In this document: in pieces, positions 11,601-22,100 of the stretch | Layout of the letters: each line of letters begins with the position of its first letter | Position numbering within the stretch: position 1 is the stretch's first letter | DNA from: Phytoseiulus persimilis | Taxonomy: Eukaryota > Arthropoda > Arachnida > Mesostigmata > Phytoseiidae | DNA length: 64,000 nt | NCBI GenBank assembly: GCA_037576195.1 | Contig: CM075101.1 | Coordinates: 41,850,001-41,914,000, forward strand | Direction of reading: 5' to 3' | Translations under genes and position numbers: made by a program | Notes under the pieces: generated by a model | The model's input: only the letters and a program-made list of their open reading frames with translations | What the model was told of the DNA's origin: nothing | The model's database searches: none

Positions 11601-13941
11601 GGTTTTCGACGCGATTCACGATCGTCTCTACTGGTTCGAGTCGCACCTGGTCATGGTTCATTACTATAAGAACCAGTCAACAGAAAAGTTCCTCAACTTC
11701 GGCACGCGGTACCGCATCAAGGCCCTAACGATCGATCGTCATACCATCTACATCGGTTTTCAAGTGCCAGTCAACGGTCAGGTACGGCAGGAGGTTGTCG
11801 CTTGCAACATCCTGAACAAGATCTGCGCGAACGTGGCGGGCGACCGGAATGGTTACGTCATAGCTCTGTCCGTCGATCGCGACAAACTATTCTGGCTCGA
11901 ACGCGACCGGTACGCCTATGAATACGACCGGATCTCTGTGAAGCAGTCCCTGCTCAACGGCTCCAACGAAATGGTACTGCACGCGATGAACATCGACCGG
12001 AACCACCAGCCTGTCCGTGAGTACTGAACCCTGCTGTCTTCGAGGTTTTTCTATTCGACCCACAAAATCCTCCCCCTCGACCGCTTTCCCGGCTTCGTGA
12101 CGCTCAGAGGACAACACTCTAATTGCAGGAATGAAAGTCATGGAAAACGACGTCTGCTTCACGGAAGCGGCAAATTCGACGATATTCTGCGTGAAACAAA
12201 ACGTCCCTTACGTGGTGAACGAGACCTCGCACCTGACGGAACAACTGACCGACGGCGACCCCAAAGACAGCATCGAGTTCGCAGTCACCACCGATCGCAA
12301 ATCGATTTCCTACGCGCGAAAGTTCCTCATTCATCTCGCCGGTGAATCTGAACCCCGAAACGTGACCGACCAGGTTGTCGCGATGGATTACTTTTCCAAG
12401 GAAGCCCGCGGCTCCCATCGGTCACGGCCTGACGACTGCGCATGTCCGCGAGGCGTGTGCTTGGGGGGGCGTTGTGCTCCATCCGGGGGCTCGGATACCC
12501 TGCTGTACTTCCTGCAGTCGCACAGGGTAGCTGGTTTCCCTCTGATGCAAAACCTCTCTCTGGCTCCCATGGTGATCCACTCCGAGCTAAGCGAGCGGAA
12601 CGTCGGTGAGTTTTCGGTTTCCTTCCGCAGTTGACTTCGACGGGGGCTCGGACGAGGTAACTCAGTGTAATCCGTACGCTCTCCTTCCAGACGCCCTCCA
12701 TGTGACCAACAACGGGCACGTGTTCGTGACCATCGGTCCCGACCTCTTCGAGTCTCGCCTGGACGGCTTGAGCCTTAAACACATACTCCGACTGCAGCCA
12801 CCTGTTGTCGGAAAAGTGAGCGCCATCGCTTCGGATCTCCTCGCGGGCCGTTTGTACTTTTCCACTTGCTGTGCGGTGTTCTCCACGAAACTTGACGGCA
12901 CCGATTTGCAAGTCGTCATCAACGGAACCTACCGGGTGATGGGGCTGGCGGTCCACCCGGTGAAGAAACTGCTGTTCTGGAGCGACGCCGGGGGATACTC
13001 GCCGAAAATCGAGAGAGTCAACCTGAAAGACCCCAAGAATACTCGCAGGACCATCGTCACCGAAGATCTCATCAGACTCAACGGCATCACGATCGAAGGC
13101 GATCATCTGTATTGGTGTGACAGTGGGACCGGGATGATCGGACGCTCCGACCTCGAAGGCCGACACCGTGCCATTATCGTGCAGAGGTCAGAGCACTGGC
13201 ATCTCTCGCCTGTGGCCGTCGCTGTTTATCATTCCGTGGTGTTTTGGATAGACAGCACGTACTCTGGGGGAGCTCTCATGTTCCTCCAGAGGGGCAGGAG
13301 GCCAGCGCCCTCGACCTGGAGCCGGTATCTCGGCCCCAATGTCTCACACCTTCAGCTGTACGACAAGAGCGTTCTGCAAGGCTACAACAACAGTGCCGCC
13401 CTGGAGGGCAATAAGGAGCGCCTGAGCATGTTCGACCTCAACGTCTCATGTCAGAACATCTGTGCGAACGGCGGCACTTGCGAACCGCCGCCGAGCGACG
13501 CTCCCTTCGTCGTGGGCGCCGGACCGCAGTGCATTTGCCCTGCGAACTTCACGGGAAATCGATGCCAGTATCGCACGTCGTACCACTACGATGGGCCCGA
13601 TCTACCTGAACTACGGCGAGTTGAAAGAAGTAAGTGTTACGGTGTTTCTCGATTCCTGGCTGACGAGCTTCGAAGATCCAGGGCGGATCGGAGACCAGTT
13701 CGATGTTTAAACTCGAATTTTCGTTTCCGCAGTTGACCTCAGAGTAATCCTTCTACCGATATCAGTGGGTGTTGTCCTTATTCCGTTCTTGTGTCTGTTG
13801 TCCTGGTGGCGGACACGTAGAGTGTGGCGGGACGCCATGCAATCTCGGTGCTCCCTGTCATCGAATAGAGACCACAACCTTGAGGCTCTTCCTATCGACA
13901 CGCAATACGAAACATCTTTCGCCCAAGACGCGGATAACATC
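5542..13941 (+). CDS. LDL-receptor-related membrane protein: three YWTD propellers, EGF modules, one transmembrane helix
   Basis: Exons: 5542-5623, 10230-10837, 10944-11175, 11357-12016, 12129-12605, 12691-13629, 13733-13941. They join without a stop to 1069 codons and every exon phase matches. Predicted order: signal peptide (1-22), propeller 1 (about 28-305; motifs LYWVES, LFWSDW, VFWIDA, IIWTDF), EGF-like module with six cysteines (314-345), propeller 2 (about 350-620; LYWFES, LFWLER), reduced EGF (631-643, four cysteines), propeller 3 (about 687-930; LFWSDAG, LYWCDSG, VFWIDS), EGF (940-978), transmembrane helix (1004-1025) and a short cytoplasmic tail. Repeated YWTD propeller plus EGF units are the hallmark of LRP and LRP5/6-type receptors, which bind secreted ligands at the cell surface. 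No LDL-receptor class A repeats are seen, so ligand and orthology are open. The family call is firm; the exact subfamily is not. The 3' end beyond 13941 is unresolved. Confidence 0.85.
5624..10229 (+). other. Intron 1 of the LRP-like gene, 4606 bases
   Basis: Bounded by GTGAGT at 5624 and a TTTTTGTTTTCAG acceptor ending at 10229. No exon with good splice sites and propeller-like coding was seen inside. AATAAA strings (for example near 6850 and 7382) occur without associated coding sequence. Open frames on both strands look like chance. Confidence 0.5.
10230..10837 (+). CDS. LRP-like gene exon 2 (most of propeller 1)
   Basis: Residues 28-230. Contains VYWSS, LYWVES (131-136), LFWSDW (173-178) and VFWIDA (221-226), each followed by the usual hydrophobic and small-residue pattern of a YWTD blade. 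GLALDP and GLTLDL are the conserved strand that precedes the next YWTD. Donor GCC|GTGAGT, phase 0. The open frame extends a little upstream of the acceptor to a TTG, which is not a credible start here. Confidence 0.88.
10944..11175 (+). CDS. LRP-like gene exon 3 (end of propeller 1)
   Basis: Residues 231-307 plus one base. Opens with a strand of the IHSTTYEGTD type, the LRP form of the blade-joining segment, then RPFSIDI and IIWTDF (269-274). Acceptor CCTACGCAG, donor AACG|GTGAGT. The upstream intron is 106 bases. Confidence 0.85.
11357..12016 (+). CDS. LRP-like gene exon 4 (EGF 1 and start of propeller 2)
   Basis: Residues 308-527 plus one base. Begins with an EGF-like module whose six cysteines lie at 314, 321, 325, 329, 331 and 345, with the NNGDCSHLC core that closely matches the NNGGCSHLC of LRP EGF modules. 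Propeller blades follow (LYWFES at 398-403, LFWLER near 485-490). Acceptor TTTTCGCAG, donor C|GTGAGT. The intron before it is 181 bases and the one after is 112. Confidence 0.88.
12129..12605 (+). CDS. LRP-like gene exon 5 (end of propeller 2, reduced EGF 2)
   Basis: Residues 528-686 plus one base. Carries several N-glycosylation sequons, then a shortened cysteine module with cysteines only at 631, 633, 638 and 643 instead of six. The next propeller begins immediately after (LLYFLQ). Acceptor CTAATTGCAG, donor TCG|GTGAGT. Confidence 0.82.
12691..13629 (+). CDS. LRP-like gene exon 6 (propeller 3 and EGF 3)
   Basis: Residues 687-999 plus one base. Blades LYFSTCC, LFWSDAG (781-787), LYWCDSG (826-832) and VFWIDS (870-875), then a canonical EGF module (940-978) with CANGGTC and CICPANFTGNRC. 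Acceptor at 12690 gives an 85-base intron. A closer AG at 12630 would leave only 25 bases and is rejected. Donor A|GTAAGT at 13630. Confidence 0.88.
13733..13941 (+). CDS. LRP-like gene exon 7 (transmembrane helix and tail)
   Basis: Residues 1000-1069. The helix spans about 1004-1025 (VILLPISVGVVLIPFLCLL core) and is followed by WWRTRR as a stop-transfer signal, giving a type I topology. A GTAAGT donor at 13942 follows in phase 0. If unspliced, the frame would run 33 more codons to TGA at 14041-14043. If spliced, a strong acceptor at 14429 leads to a 44-codon Cys-rich last exon. No NPxY endocytosis motif is visible in exon 7. Confidence 0.75.
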
Positions 13942-14429
13942 GTAAGTGCTGACCACTTTTTTGATAGACACATGTATCCTTTCGCACCTATCGAAGAAAG
14001 TCACCTTGCTTTGCTTCGGTTGAGATTGAACTGGATGGGTTGAAATTAGTGTGGGGGTAACGGAATACCATTACGTACACCCAGAGGGGAGCATGAATGA
14101 GGAAGCGATAACTAACCCTCTCTAACCGGTGTGACTGTTTCCTTGCACGCTGCACAGAGCTGGGACGGTAAGTCTTGTGCAGGCGAGACTTCAGGCACAC
14201 GAAATCCACTTCTAGCTTCCGATACCCGTCCCCCTCCCCCGTCCCCTGACCCCCGATAGAAGAGAAGCCCTCCTTAGAATTCTTGGTTCCTGAGTATATA
14301 CTGACTCAGAGTTACTCTTTTCCACCCCCCTCAGATCCGAATCAGTCTGCTGCTGAGCTTCTGCTCGTCGCAGTTCCGGACAAACCTTGAAATCCAACAA
14401 AATTGACTCCTGAAAACTTTCTTTTTCAG

Positions 14430-14564
14430 TTGTTGATGCCGACTAGCTGTCGTTACAAGGCAAAATGTATTTATCCTCACTGCCTTACGCGATGTACGCT
14501 CAAGCAAGGAGCGCGCTGTGTTATGGATAGTCTTCGAGGAGATGGAGGAGACGAAATATTCTGA
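14430..14564 (+). CDS. Candidate last exon of the LRP-like gene
   Basis: The acceptor CTTTCTTTTTCAG ending at 14429 is strong and in the phase (0) required by the donor at 13942. It opens 44 codons to TGA at 14562-14564. The peptide is basic with six cysteines and has no recognisable sorting motif. A transcript would be needed to choose between this ending and read-through to 14043. Confidence 0.3.
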   Translation: MLMPTSCRYKAKCIYPHCLTRCTLKQGARCVMDSLRGDGGDEIF

Positions 14565-17500
14565 GTGCATGTGTCCAGAAATATCGCCGGACGGAATTTT
14601 TCTACTGCGGCTGCGTGAAATGGATGATGACGACGATAATGACGAATTGTTTCGTTGAGTGTCATTTCATGATTCGCTCTGAATGGGCTGGTGACAGTGT
14701 ATGACAACTGAGTGAATGTTTGAGAAAGGCCCCACGGAAGCAATGTGCTCGTTGACATCAACAATGGGGTCGACTTCTGTAAAACGACCATCAGGATCCT
14801 TCGGGTCGGACGATCACTCACGAAATACAGAAGAATATAATTTACGACCGGTCTTCTCCCCGCGGTCCGCCTGAGGACCTCTAACCCTTTCGCTACCGAT
14901 TGACTCGAAATTTCGTCATTGTTGTCCTATGAGTCGGCAACTTCTCACTCAGAGAGAACACAGTTGAGAGGATGAGCTCGAAGTTCGAGTTTCTCTCATT
15001 CTTACCTTTCTCCCCCCTCTCCAGTACATCCCGATGCCCACCGAGGGTTGAGAGGGTACTGAATCAGTGTTTCTCTGCGGGATCGGTTGCTAACCGCCAG
15101 GAGTCTGGCGGCGGGTTTGGTGTGGATCGGTGAGGAAGCTCAAGTTGAGAAACACTGTACTTGATATTCCTCGGGTGCCGTCGTGTCCAGATCATGCTCC
15201 TGGAGGTCTGCATCTGCCCCCCGGACGACTTCGGACCCACGGGACAGAAGTGTCTCGGCTCATGGGCATCAAGTTGGCAGCATCAGGATCACGGTTGAAG
15301 AAAATGTGCAGTTGAATACGTTCGAGTGCACCGAAGACGATCGGCATGAACCTTACAGCCGCCTACTCTTTTCACTCGAAAGTGTCAACTTAGTTCTCCC
15401 TCTCGGAGCCCCGATGCCGTTGAGTGGATCCCGTTAGCCAGATTTTCCTCCCGGATTCTCTTCGACTCGAACACAGCAGCTGGACGCTGCACTGACCGGC
15501 AAGGAAAACGCGTTCCGCGCGAAGGCAACGCTTCCTTGCGTTTCCGGACGGCGGGAAGCGCCGGGTCGATGGGGTGTCACCACAGAATTTTGCGCTTCTC
15601 TCGAAGTGTCATGACGGCACTTCGAGCCGTTCCGTCCGACTGCTCTGACGACCTGTGGGGGCGTACCGTTATGTCAGGGACGTAATCTGTGGAAGATTGG
15701 AGTTGGACCCGTTAGTGAACCGATTCGCCCAAGTTGGACATATGTGTCTCTTTGGTAGCGGGAGGGTTGATGAGCTGTCGAGTTCTCGTCGGAGAATCAA
15801 TCTGTATCTATACGTGCAAGCTCTGATTGACAAGGAATGTAAACTTTTCTTGACTGATTCTCGTTGACGTTTATCCGAACAACTCAAGGAGAGACCGAGC
15901 AAGTGGTTGATGTTCGCCACTTTCAAACATGGGTGTGACCTCCGAGCACCTTGAGCAGGCGGGATAAGTCAGTTTGAAACTACAGAAGTCGAGTACTTAA
16001 CCAATGCCAAATATGCGTGTTCCGGAAGCAATGTGAGAAGATAGTGTGCGCGAGGAGCATTGTGGCTGTCTCGCGGTTCAAAATTTTCTACTAAGCCGGA
16101 GTCATTGTTGAACCAAATTTTCGATAGATCAGGACAGCTACACGTAGGTCGTTCGCTAGCCAGGTGAAAGTTCGCCGTTAAAACGTACACTCCGGAAATC
16201 GCACTGGATGTGGACCGCGACAACAACGTTTCCATCGAACGCCATTTGGGGACTTGCTCTTTTAGTTTACCTATTTTGCGTGTTTCAGTTCCGGAGAGCG
16301 CAGAGTTATTTATATCAAAGCTGTCAAATCTCAGTCCTCGATCCGCGGGTTTTAGTCCGAGAGAAATGAGCTTCCATGACTTCGTGCAAGGAAGACTGCT
16401 CGAGAACAGCAAGGATCTGCTGCAAACCGATTTATTCTGCGGGATTCGTGCGTTGAAAAGTCGTGCAGTCCTTATGAGCTGCGTTCAGTCACCAAAGACA
16501 TCTATTCAGGCCCAACGAGTGCATTATATTTTTTATGGTCTTTCTGGGGCAGTAGCGAAGCTCATCCTCATTCTCCGTGTCGTCTGCTTCTGATGCTCTG
16601 ATGCTCTTCTCCCGATTCATATCGTTTCTTGTCGAGGTTTGATTCTCAGCGACGTTTCGCAGACGTTTCATGGTCATACATACACACACGTACGTCCGCA
16701 TATGGTCGGAGTGTAGCAGCTGCCAAAATCCCCAATTTTCTACTCGAAATAACTCTCATCACGTCGGCAAACGTTCGACGCCATCGACACTCGTTTCGAG
16801 AAAAAACAGTGACTTTGAGATGATGTCAAACGCTTGTCCAAGAATATCGGGGGCGAGTGACCCATGTTTCTTCACAAAACAGATGATTGGAACACCGCTT
16901 GGTCGCTCCCGGAAGGAGTCAACTCAGAGCAGGATTTCGAACGATTGAGTGAGCACTTTAAGTGCGAGTAGATAGGTGATGGTATGGATGAGCACCTGGA
17001 GAACGAGTTCCTTGAGCAGATGATCATGTGACGATGAGGGGCGCATGTAAGCAGTACGACTCAATCAAGATGAAAAACCTATGGAGCTCCATTCTTTTTT
17101 TCGTCTGAATTCCTAGGCTTAGAGTCGAACAAATTGATCGGCCCCACCAGTTTTTCCTGGTTTCGAAACGCGAAATTTTCGATGGATAAGAAGGATGAAA
17201 GGTAGAAGAAACCGATGAACCAACGTATCGAACGTGCTGTCCCATGAATGAGGTCTGGTTAAGACCATGTGGCGGTGTACAGGAAACACGTATTCGTAGA
17301 TGATTTCTCGCCTGATAAACAAACAAATACTTGACATTAGCATCACTAAGACCCCGAACTTTGAGGATATGAGACGGGAGATGATGATGGAGACGGGGGC
17401 GAGTAACATGGAATAAAAATTGAAGTTGTAAATTTAAATGCATACATCAAGTTTGTTTTCAATGCTGTCGGAATCCTCTACCCCCCCCCCCCCCCCCCCC

Positions 17501-17619
17501 CCCGGGAGGAAAAACTTCGCCCCGGTGTCAGGAGAAAGATCTACGTCTTCTCGGTTTCCACGTGATCTCAGCCTCCGTTCCCCTCGACGGATCCGCACCT
17601 CCTGCCGCAGACAGAATAG
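14565..17619. other. Intergenic; no supported gene
   Basis: No exon chain seen. An AATAAA string at 17412-17417 and a 23-base C homopolymer at 17481-17503 are the only notable local features. Open frames on both strands are short and unremarkable. Confidence 0.5.
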
Positions 17620-17799
17620 ATGTCAATCTCGGTCTTCACGGTCCAGGTAAGATCCATGCGTCAGGAGTACTCCCATCTCGAGCTGGAGCATAGGCTTCTG
17701 TCCAGCTCTGCACGCCACCCGCAGGAATTGACCGTGTCACTCCCGCCGAGTCCCACGAAATTAATCTGGGCTCGCTTCGAAGGTGGAAACGAAGTTTAG
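17620..17799 (+). promoter_or_regulatory. Probable 5' UTR of the GSK-3-like gene with a small upstream open frame
   Basis: A CAG|GTAAGA donor at 17647 and a CACCCGCAG acceptor ending at 17724 define a plausible 78-base 5' UTR intron. Spliced, an ATG at 17620 opens a 33-codon frame that ends in TAG at 17797-17799, directly touching the kinase ATG at 17800 and in the same frame. Splicing and translation of this leader are inference. Confidence 0.35.
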
Positions 17800-18275
17800 A
17801 TGAGCGAATTCAACTGTACGCCTGTAGAACAAGTTTCTGAGTACCGCGATGGAAAACGCTGGTTCATGGTGCCTGTGCATATGGCGAAAAAAATGCAAAA
17901 ATGCAAGTTCACTTTCCGTGTCCTCGGCAGCATCGGGAAGGGAACGTTCGGAACCGTGCAGAAAATCTGTACCCCCGACGGTGAATACTTTGCAATGAAG
18001 CAAGTGGAATACGACCCGAGATATAAGAATCGTGAGGTTTCGATCATGCGTATGCTGGACCATACGAATTGTTGTCCTCTATATTACTTCTACGTCGAGA
18101 GAGATCCGGACATGTCAGTCAAACTCATCATGGAACTGTATCCAACAAGCCTGTCGGCGCTTATCGCTCAACACCGACGCAACAGAGAAGACATGCCTCA
18201 ATTCTACATCAGACTTTATCTGTATCAGCTATTGCGCGGAGTTGGTTACTTGCATCTAGAAGGGATCTCACATCG
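17800..18275 (+). CDS. GSK-3-like kinase exon 1 (N-lobe to HRD)
   Basis: Codes residues 1-158 plus two bases of the HRD arginine codon. The donor CG|GTATCT is moderate. Reading on without splicing breaks the kinase homology at once and stops at 18387. Confidence 0.88.
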
Positions 18276-19100
18276 GTATCTTGCTCTTGATTTCCTTCTG
18301 CCTCGCCATGAGCTAAGCCGAGCAACAATATCTGGAATTCAACATGAGATTCGGTTGAAGGAACTCCACGAATGCGATGGATTGTAACATTTTTTCGAAT
18401 CTCTAGGGACATAAAGCCTCAGAACATTCTGATCGATCCTTCGCTAGGTCGACTGAAACTGTGTGACTTCGGCTCCGCCAAACAGCTGAAGGATGGCGAA
18501 ATCAATATTGCTTACATCTGCTCGCGATTCTATCGTGCGCCGGAACTCATCCTCGGAAACGTCAAGTACGACAGCTCAATCGACACTTGGGCCGTTGGTT
18601 GTGTTTTTGCTGAGATGTTCCTCCTGAGACCCATATTCCTCGGCGAATCGAGTCTTGAACAGTTCACGGAAATCATTCGAATACTCGGAACGCCAACACC
18701 GGAGCAAATGGAGAAACTCCATCCAATGTTCCCAAAAGACCTGAAGAAACGGAACCCGATAAACCTCCGCAAGCACCTTCGGCGGTCGAGCAGCCAATCA
18801 CTGTCGCTGCTGACCAAGTTGCTTCAATACGCTCCAGACAGACGCATTCGGTGTTGGGACGCGATGGCTGAGCCCTATTTAGACGAGCTCAGGAAGCCGG
18901 GTGCGACACTCCCCGATGGAGGCGACCTTCCCCCGCTGTTCGATTTCTCAGCTCGGGAGCTTGATCAGAATCCTGTGCTCAATCAATTGCTGCTCCCGTA
19001 CGAGGGAAGCGGTGTGAAAAAAGGTGCAACGGAGAAGAAGTTCCCAGTCGCAAAGAAAGGCTCCAAAAGATCTATCAGCAAATGCAGAGTATCCCTATGA
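17800..19100 (+). CDS. GSK-3-family serine/threonine protein kinase, diverged paralog
   Basis: Exons 17800-18275 and 18407-19100, joined within the HRD arginine codon, give 389 residues. Visible: P-loop GKGTFG (46-51), catalytic Lys67, NRE with the alpha-C Glu79, HRD at 158-160, IKPQN, DFG at 179-181, and the family signature DFGSAKQL then YICSR with Tyr195 at the place of the activating tyrosine of GSK-3. The three basic residues that hold a primed substrate phosphate are present (Arg78, Arg159, Lys184). GSK-3 phosphorylates glycogen synthase, beta-catenin and many primed substrates. The protein lacks the N-terminal inhibitory serine motif (RPRTTSF), has RFYR where GSK-3 has RYYR, and its loop after LGTPTPEQ does not match the usual Axin/FRAT-binding segment. 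The C-terminus is short and basic. It looks like a lineage-specific copy, as Drosophila gasket is, rather than the main GSK-3. An in-frame TAG directly before ATG fixes the start. Confidence 0.9.
18407..19100 (+). CDS. GSK-3-like kinase exon 2 (catalytic loop to C-terminus)
   Basis: The acceptor TTCGAATCTCTAG ends at 18406, giving a 131-base intron. The exon starts with the last base of the HRD arginine and codes DIKPQN through to TGA at 19098-19100. The C-lobe signature LPPLFDFSARELDQNP matches the GSK-3 C-terminal segment. Confidence 0.9.
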
Positions 19101-22100
19101 AAGAACCGAGTTTTGGAAAATGACGCATACATAAACCGAGTTGGAGCTTGCCCTTTTTGGAATTGCTCTTCTGTTTCATGTTCCATTGGGAGTGAAGGCT
19201 GACAATGGAAGCTTCCAGGCCAAGTGAAGAGGATCGAAAATCTCAAACCACTCCCTCATTTCCCGTGAAATGATGTTCCGATGGATCGAGGCGTATTTTT
19301 CTCGCGGATTTCTTGAGTCGCTCCGATGACCTGAGAAAAAAAGAGATGATAATGTTTCTGTTGCCATGGAAAGCTTGCTCGTGTCAGTGTCAAGATGGAT
19401 CTTCTGATTGAGTTCTAAATGCTCTCATTGAAGGTTCATGCTTCTTGGGCTAAGCTCTGAAGAGTTGTTGATGAAACATGCAGGTGATCAGGTATGCCGG
19501 TCTATGAGCCAGAACGAAACCAGGATTTGCGTATCTTGGAGGAAACGAGTCTGGCACTGAGGGTTTCTGCTCTCTCGACTGAGCGCAGAACATCGGGGCG
19601 GACAACATCATACCGCTTGAAAGACATTCGACTCTGCCTTTGGCTGGTTATCTCTGAATCAGAGTATCTGTTGAGTCACGAGGTACGTGTGCACAACAGG
19701 TCCTCCTCAATACGCTCCTAAGAGGAACGATCGATGAATGATACTTATTTTAAATTCTGGGGAAATTTACGTGACTCAATTTCAACCTAAGGCGGTAAAC
19801 GACAGAGAATGCTGGAACCTACAGGCTCGGAGCGAGAATCCGTTTCGCGGAATCCCTCCCAGCTTCACCAACCGCGATCGTTATCCCCGATATGTTGTTA
19901 CTTCTGAAGCCGTCTCTCTGTCGGAATATTTCTCGTGGGAGTTGTTCCACAACTTTCCTATACGAATATCTCATCGGATGGGGCAGTTTTCGGAACATAC
20001 GTAGTTTACTCTGATCCGATATGACATCCACTTGATTTTCGCACATATTACGCCGCAGCAAAGCAATCACTCGACAGCTTTCTCTAGGAGCTTTGACGCC
20101 GTCTCCGAAGAAAGTTCGGGTTCCGCCAATCACATCCTGTGATTCCTGTACGTATCGTGAACAGATTACCCGCCAAAAAGACAGCTCTAGGCGAATAATT
20201 CGGTTGATCCCTCGCATACTCTCATGAAAAACGGGGCCTCCACGAGAAAAACATCTCTCTCGTGATCGGTTCCTACGGCCCGCAAATGAAGGCTCGGAAC
20301 CACAAGCCTTCGGAGCCGGTGCTCGAGCGCAGGTGATCAGGCCGCTGAGAGTCACCGCTGACACCGTTCAACGCAGTTCGGTACCACCGAAGGGGCTCCC
20401 AGGATGTCCCGCGTTGCGAGAATCGAATTGACTGGAGTTTCCATCGATCCGGATCGGGGCGAAGAGTTCCCAGTCGAATCAGTGACAGAAAATTCATTGA
20501 TTGAGAGTTGGAGTTAGATTTCATTTCCTCCCGCCTCTGAGTGAAGTATTAGCTTCACTTAAGTCTGCCAGGGCGGAAGTCGGCCCTAGGACCCAGAAAT
20601 CTTATCAATCCTGCCCCGGTTGAGAAACCACTGTGCGGGAGAAATCCGCTAGTACCAGATCCAGTACTATGAGCTCAACTAGAAAAAACCGTCTAACCGA
20701 GCCCCCGCGCGCAGCAAAGATCACCGTCACCATTGTATTGGTGTCCCGTTCTTTGACAGATTTCATTCACGATTCCTATTTCATGCTGTGCTCGAACTCT
20801 GCCATTGGTATTGTGCCAGAGCACCTGAACTCTCCATCTTCTCGTTCAAGGAACGAAGTTATCTCTTGCTCCTCCACTCGAGAAAATTGAATAATTCGCT
20901 CTAGGGCTGCAACAGGTGGGAGCACCGTGAAAGATCAGGCTCGTCGGTCGACTGCGGGGTTACCGGAGATGGTCCTCTGAAATAGATGTTTATTGCGAAG
21001 ATCACTCTCATTCCGCTTCCAGGGTGACCGAGTCAGTTCGTTGTGAGCTCGGTGGCAGCCATAAGTCCATGATGATGATCGCATTATTGTACCCGAGCGA
21101 GAAGCTCTGTCAGGAATATAATCCTTCAGTCACGGCCCGCAGTTCCGAGCGAGGGTACGTTCAAATGCTGATCCGTTCTCGCCGGAATACCCGGTCGGCC
21201 CTCCTGGACCGAAGCTTGTCGGAAGACTCAAACACTGTCTACATGACTCCTTCGCGATAATCGCAAGTTCGGCAGCCTCGATTGCTCGGATTTCTTCAAT
21301 TCCAGGGCGCAACTGATCCGGAGAGCGTACCAGTGCGTATGATCAAGGCCGTCCACACTACATTCCTGAAGCCGTGATGTCTCGAGCACGTTAGGAGACT
21401 TTCCGGAGTCGTCGCTTCGGCGGATACGGGCGCGGATCTCAGTTGTGATATGAATCATGTGAGAGAAAGGCTTCCAAGTCGATGACGCCCATCTCCTCCC
21501 GGAATCGGTGCGGCGTAACCTGTCGGATGGATTCACCCACCCTTAACGTGAAAGTGAACCAATAACTGGAAAAGTATCCGGAAGACGGACGAAAGAATCA
21601 CTCCTGTGTGTCTACCCAGAGCACACGCGAAGTCCACGATGATGTACAGGTCTCACTGTAGATGATCCCTTATTATACTCATGACGCTCGAAGCGCTACC
21701 TCGATCTCGACGTCTTATTATCAAGATGCGTCGATGGTCAGCGGCTCCGGTTCTCACTAGACTTCGATCATCGCCATTAGTCTCGGCCCGACTCGCTGCC
21801 AAGCTACCGAATCAAGATGGCCACCTCGCTGCCAGCGCTCGGATTTCTTCACTGGACTCTCTATCGATGGAAACGCACGCAGTTCGGAAAACATCCTAGC
21901 TAGCGGCTCGTTGTGAACTCGGTTCAGAGTTGCACTCGAACCGAGGGAATTCTAACCATCAAATCCGCCTCGTCTCCAGCTTCGTAGGATCGAGATCGCT
22001 TACCGTATTTACTCTAATGAACGGGCACGCGCGCTGAGTTTTCGAACCCTCTCTGAGTGCCCGCTCATGAGAGCATACCCAGTCGATAGAGCGTGCTCGC

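Noticed and set aside
12606..12630. Earlier acceptor for LRP exon 6, which would add 20 residues
   Set aside because: It would require a 25-base intron, below the size of any other intron here. The acceptor at 12690 keeps phase with an 85-base intron.
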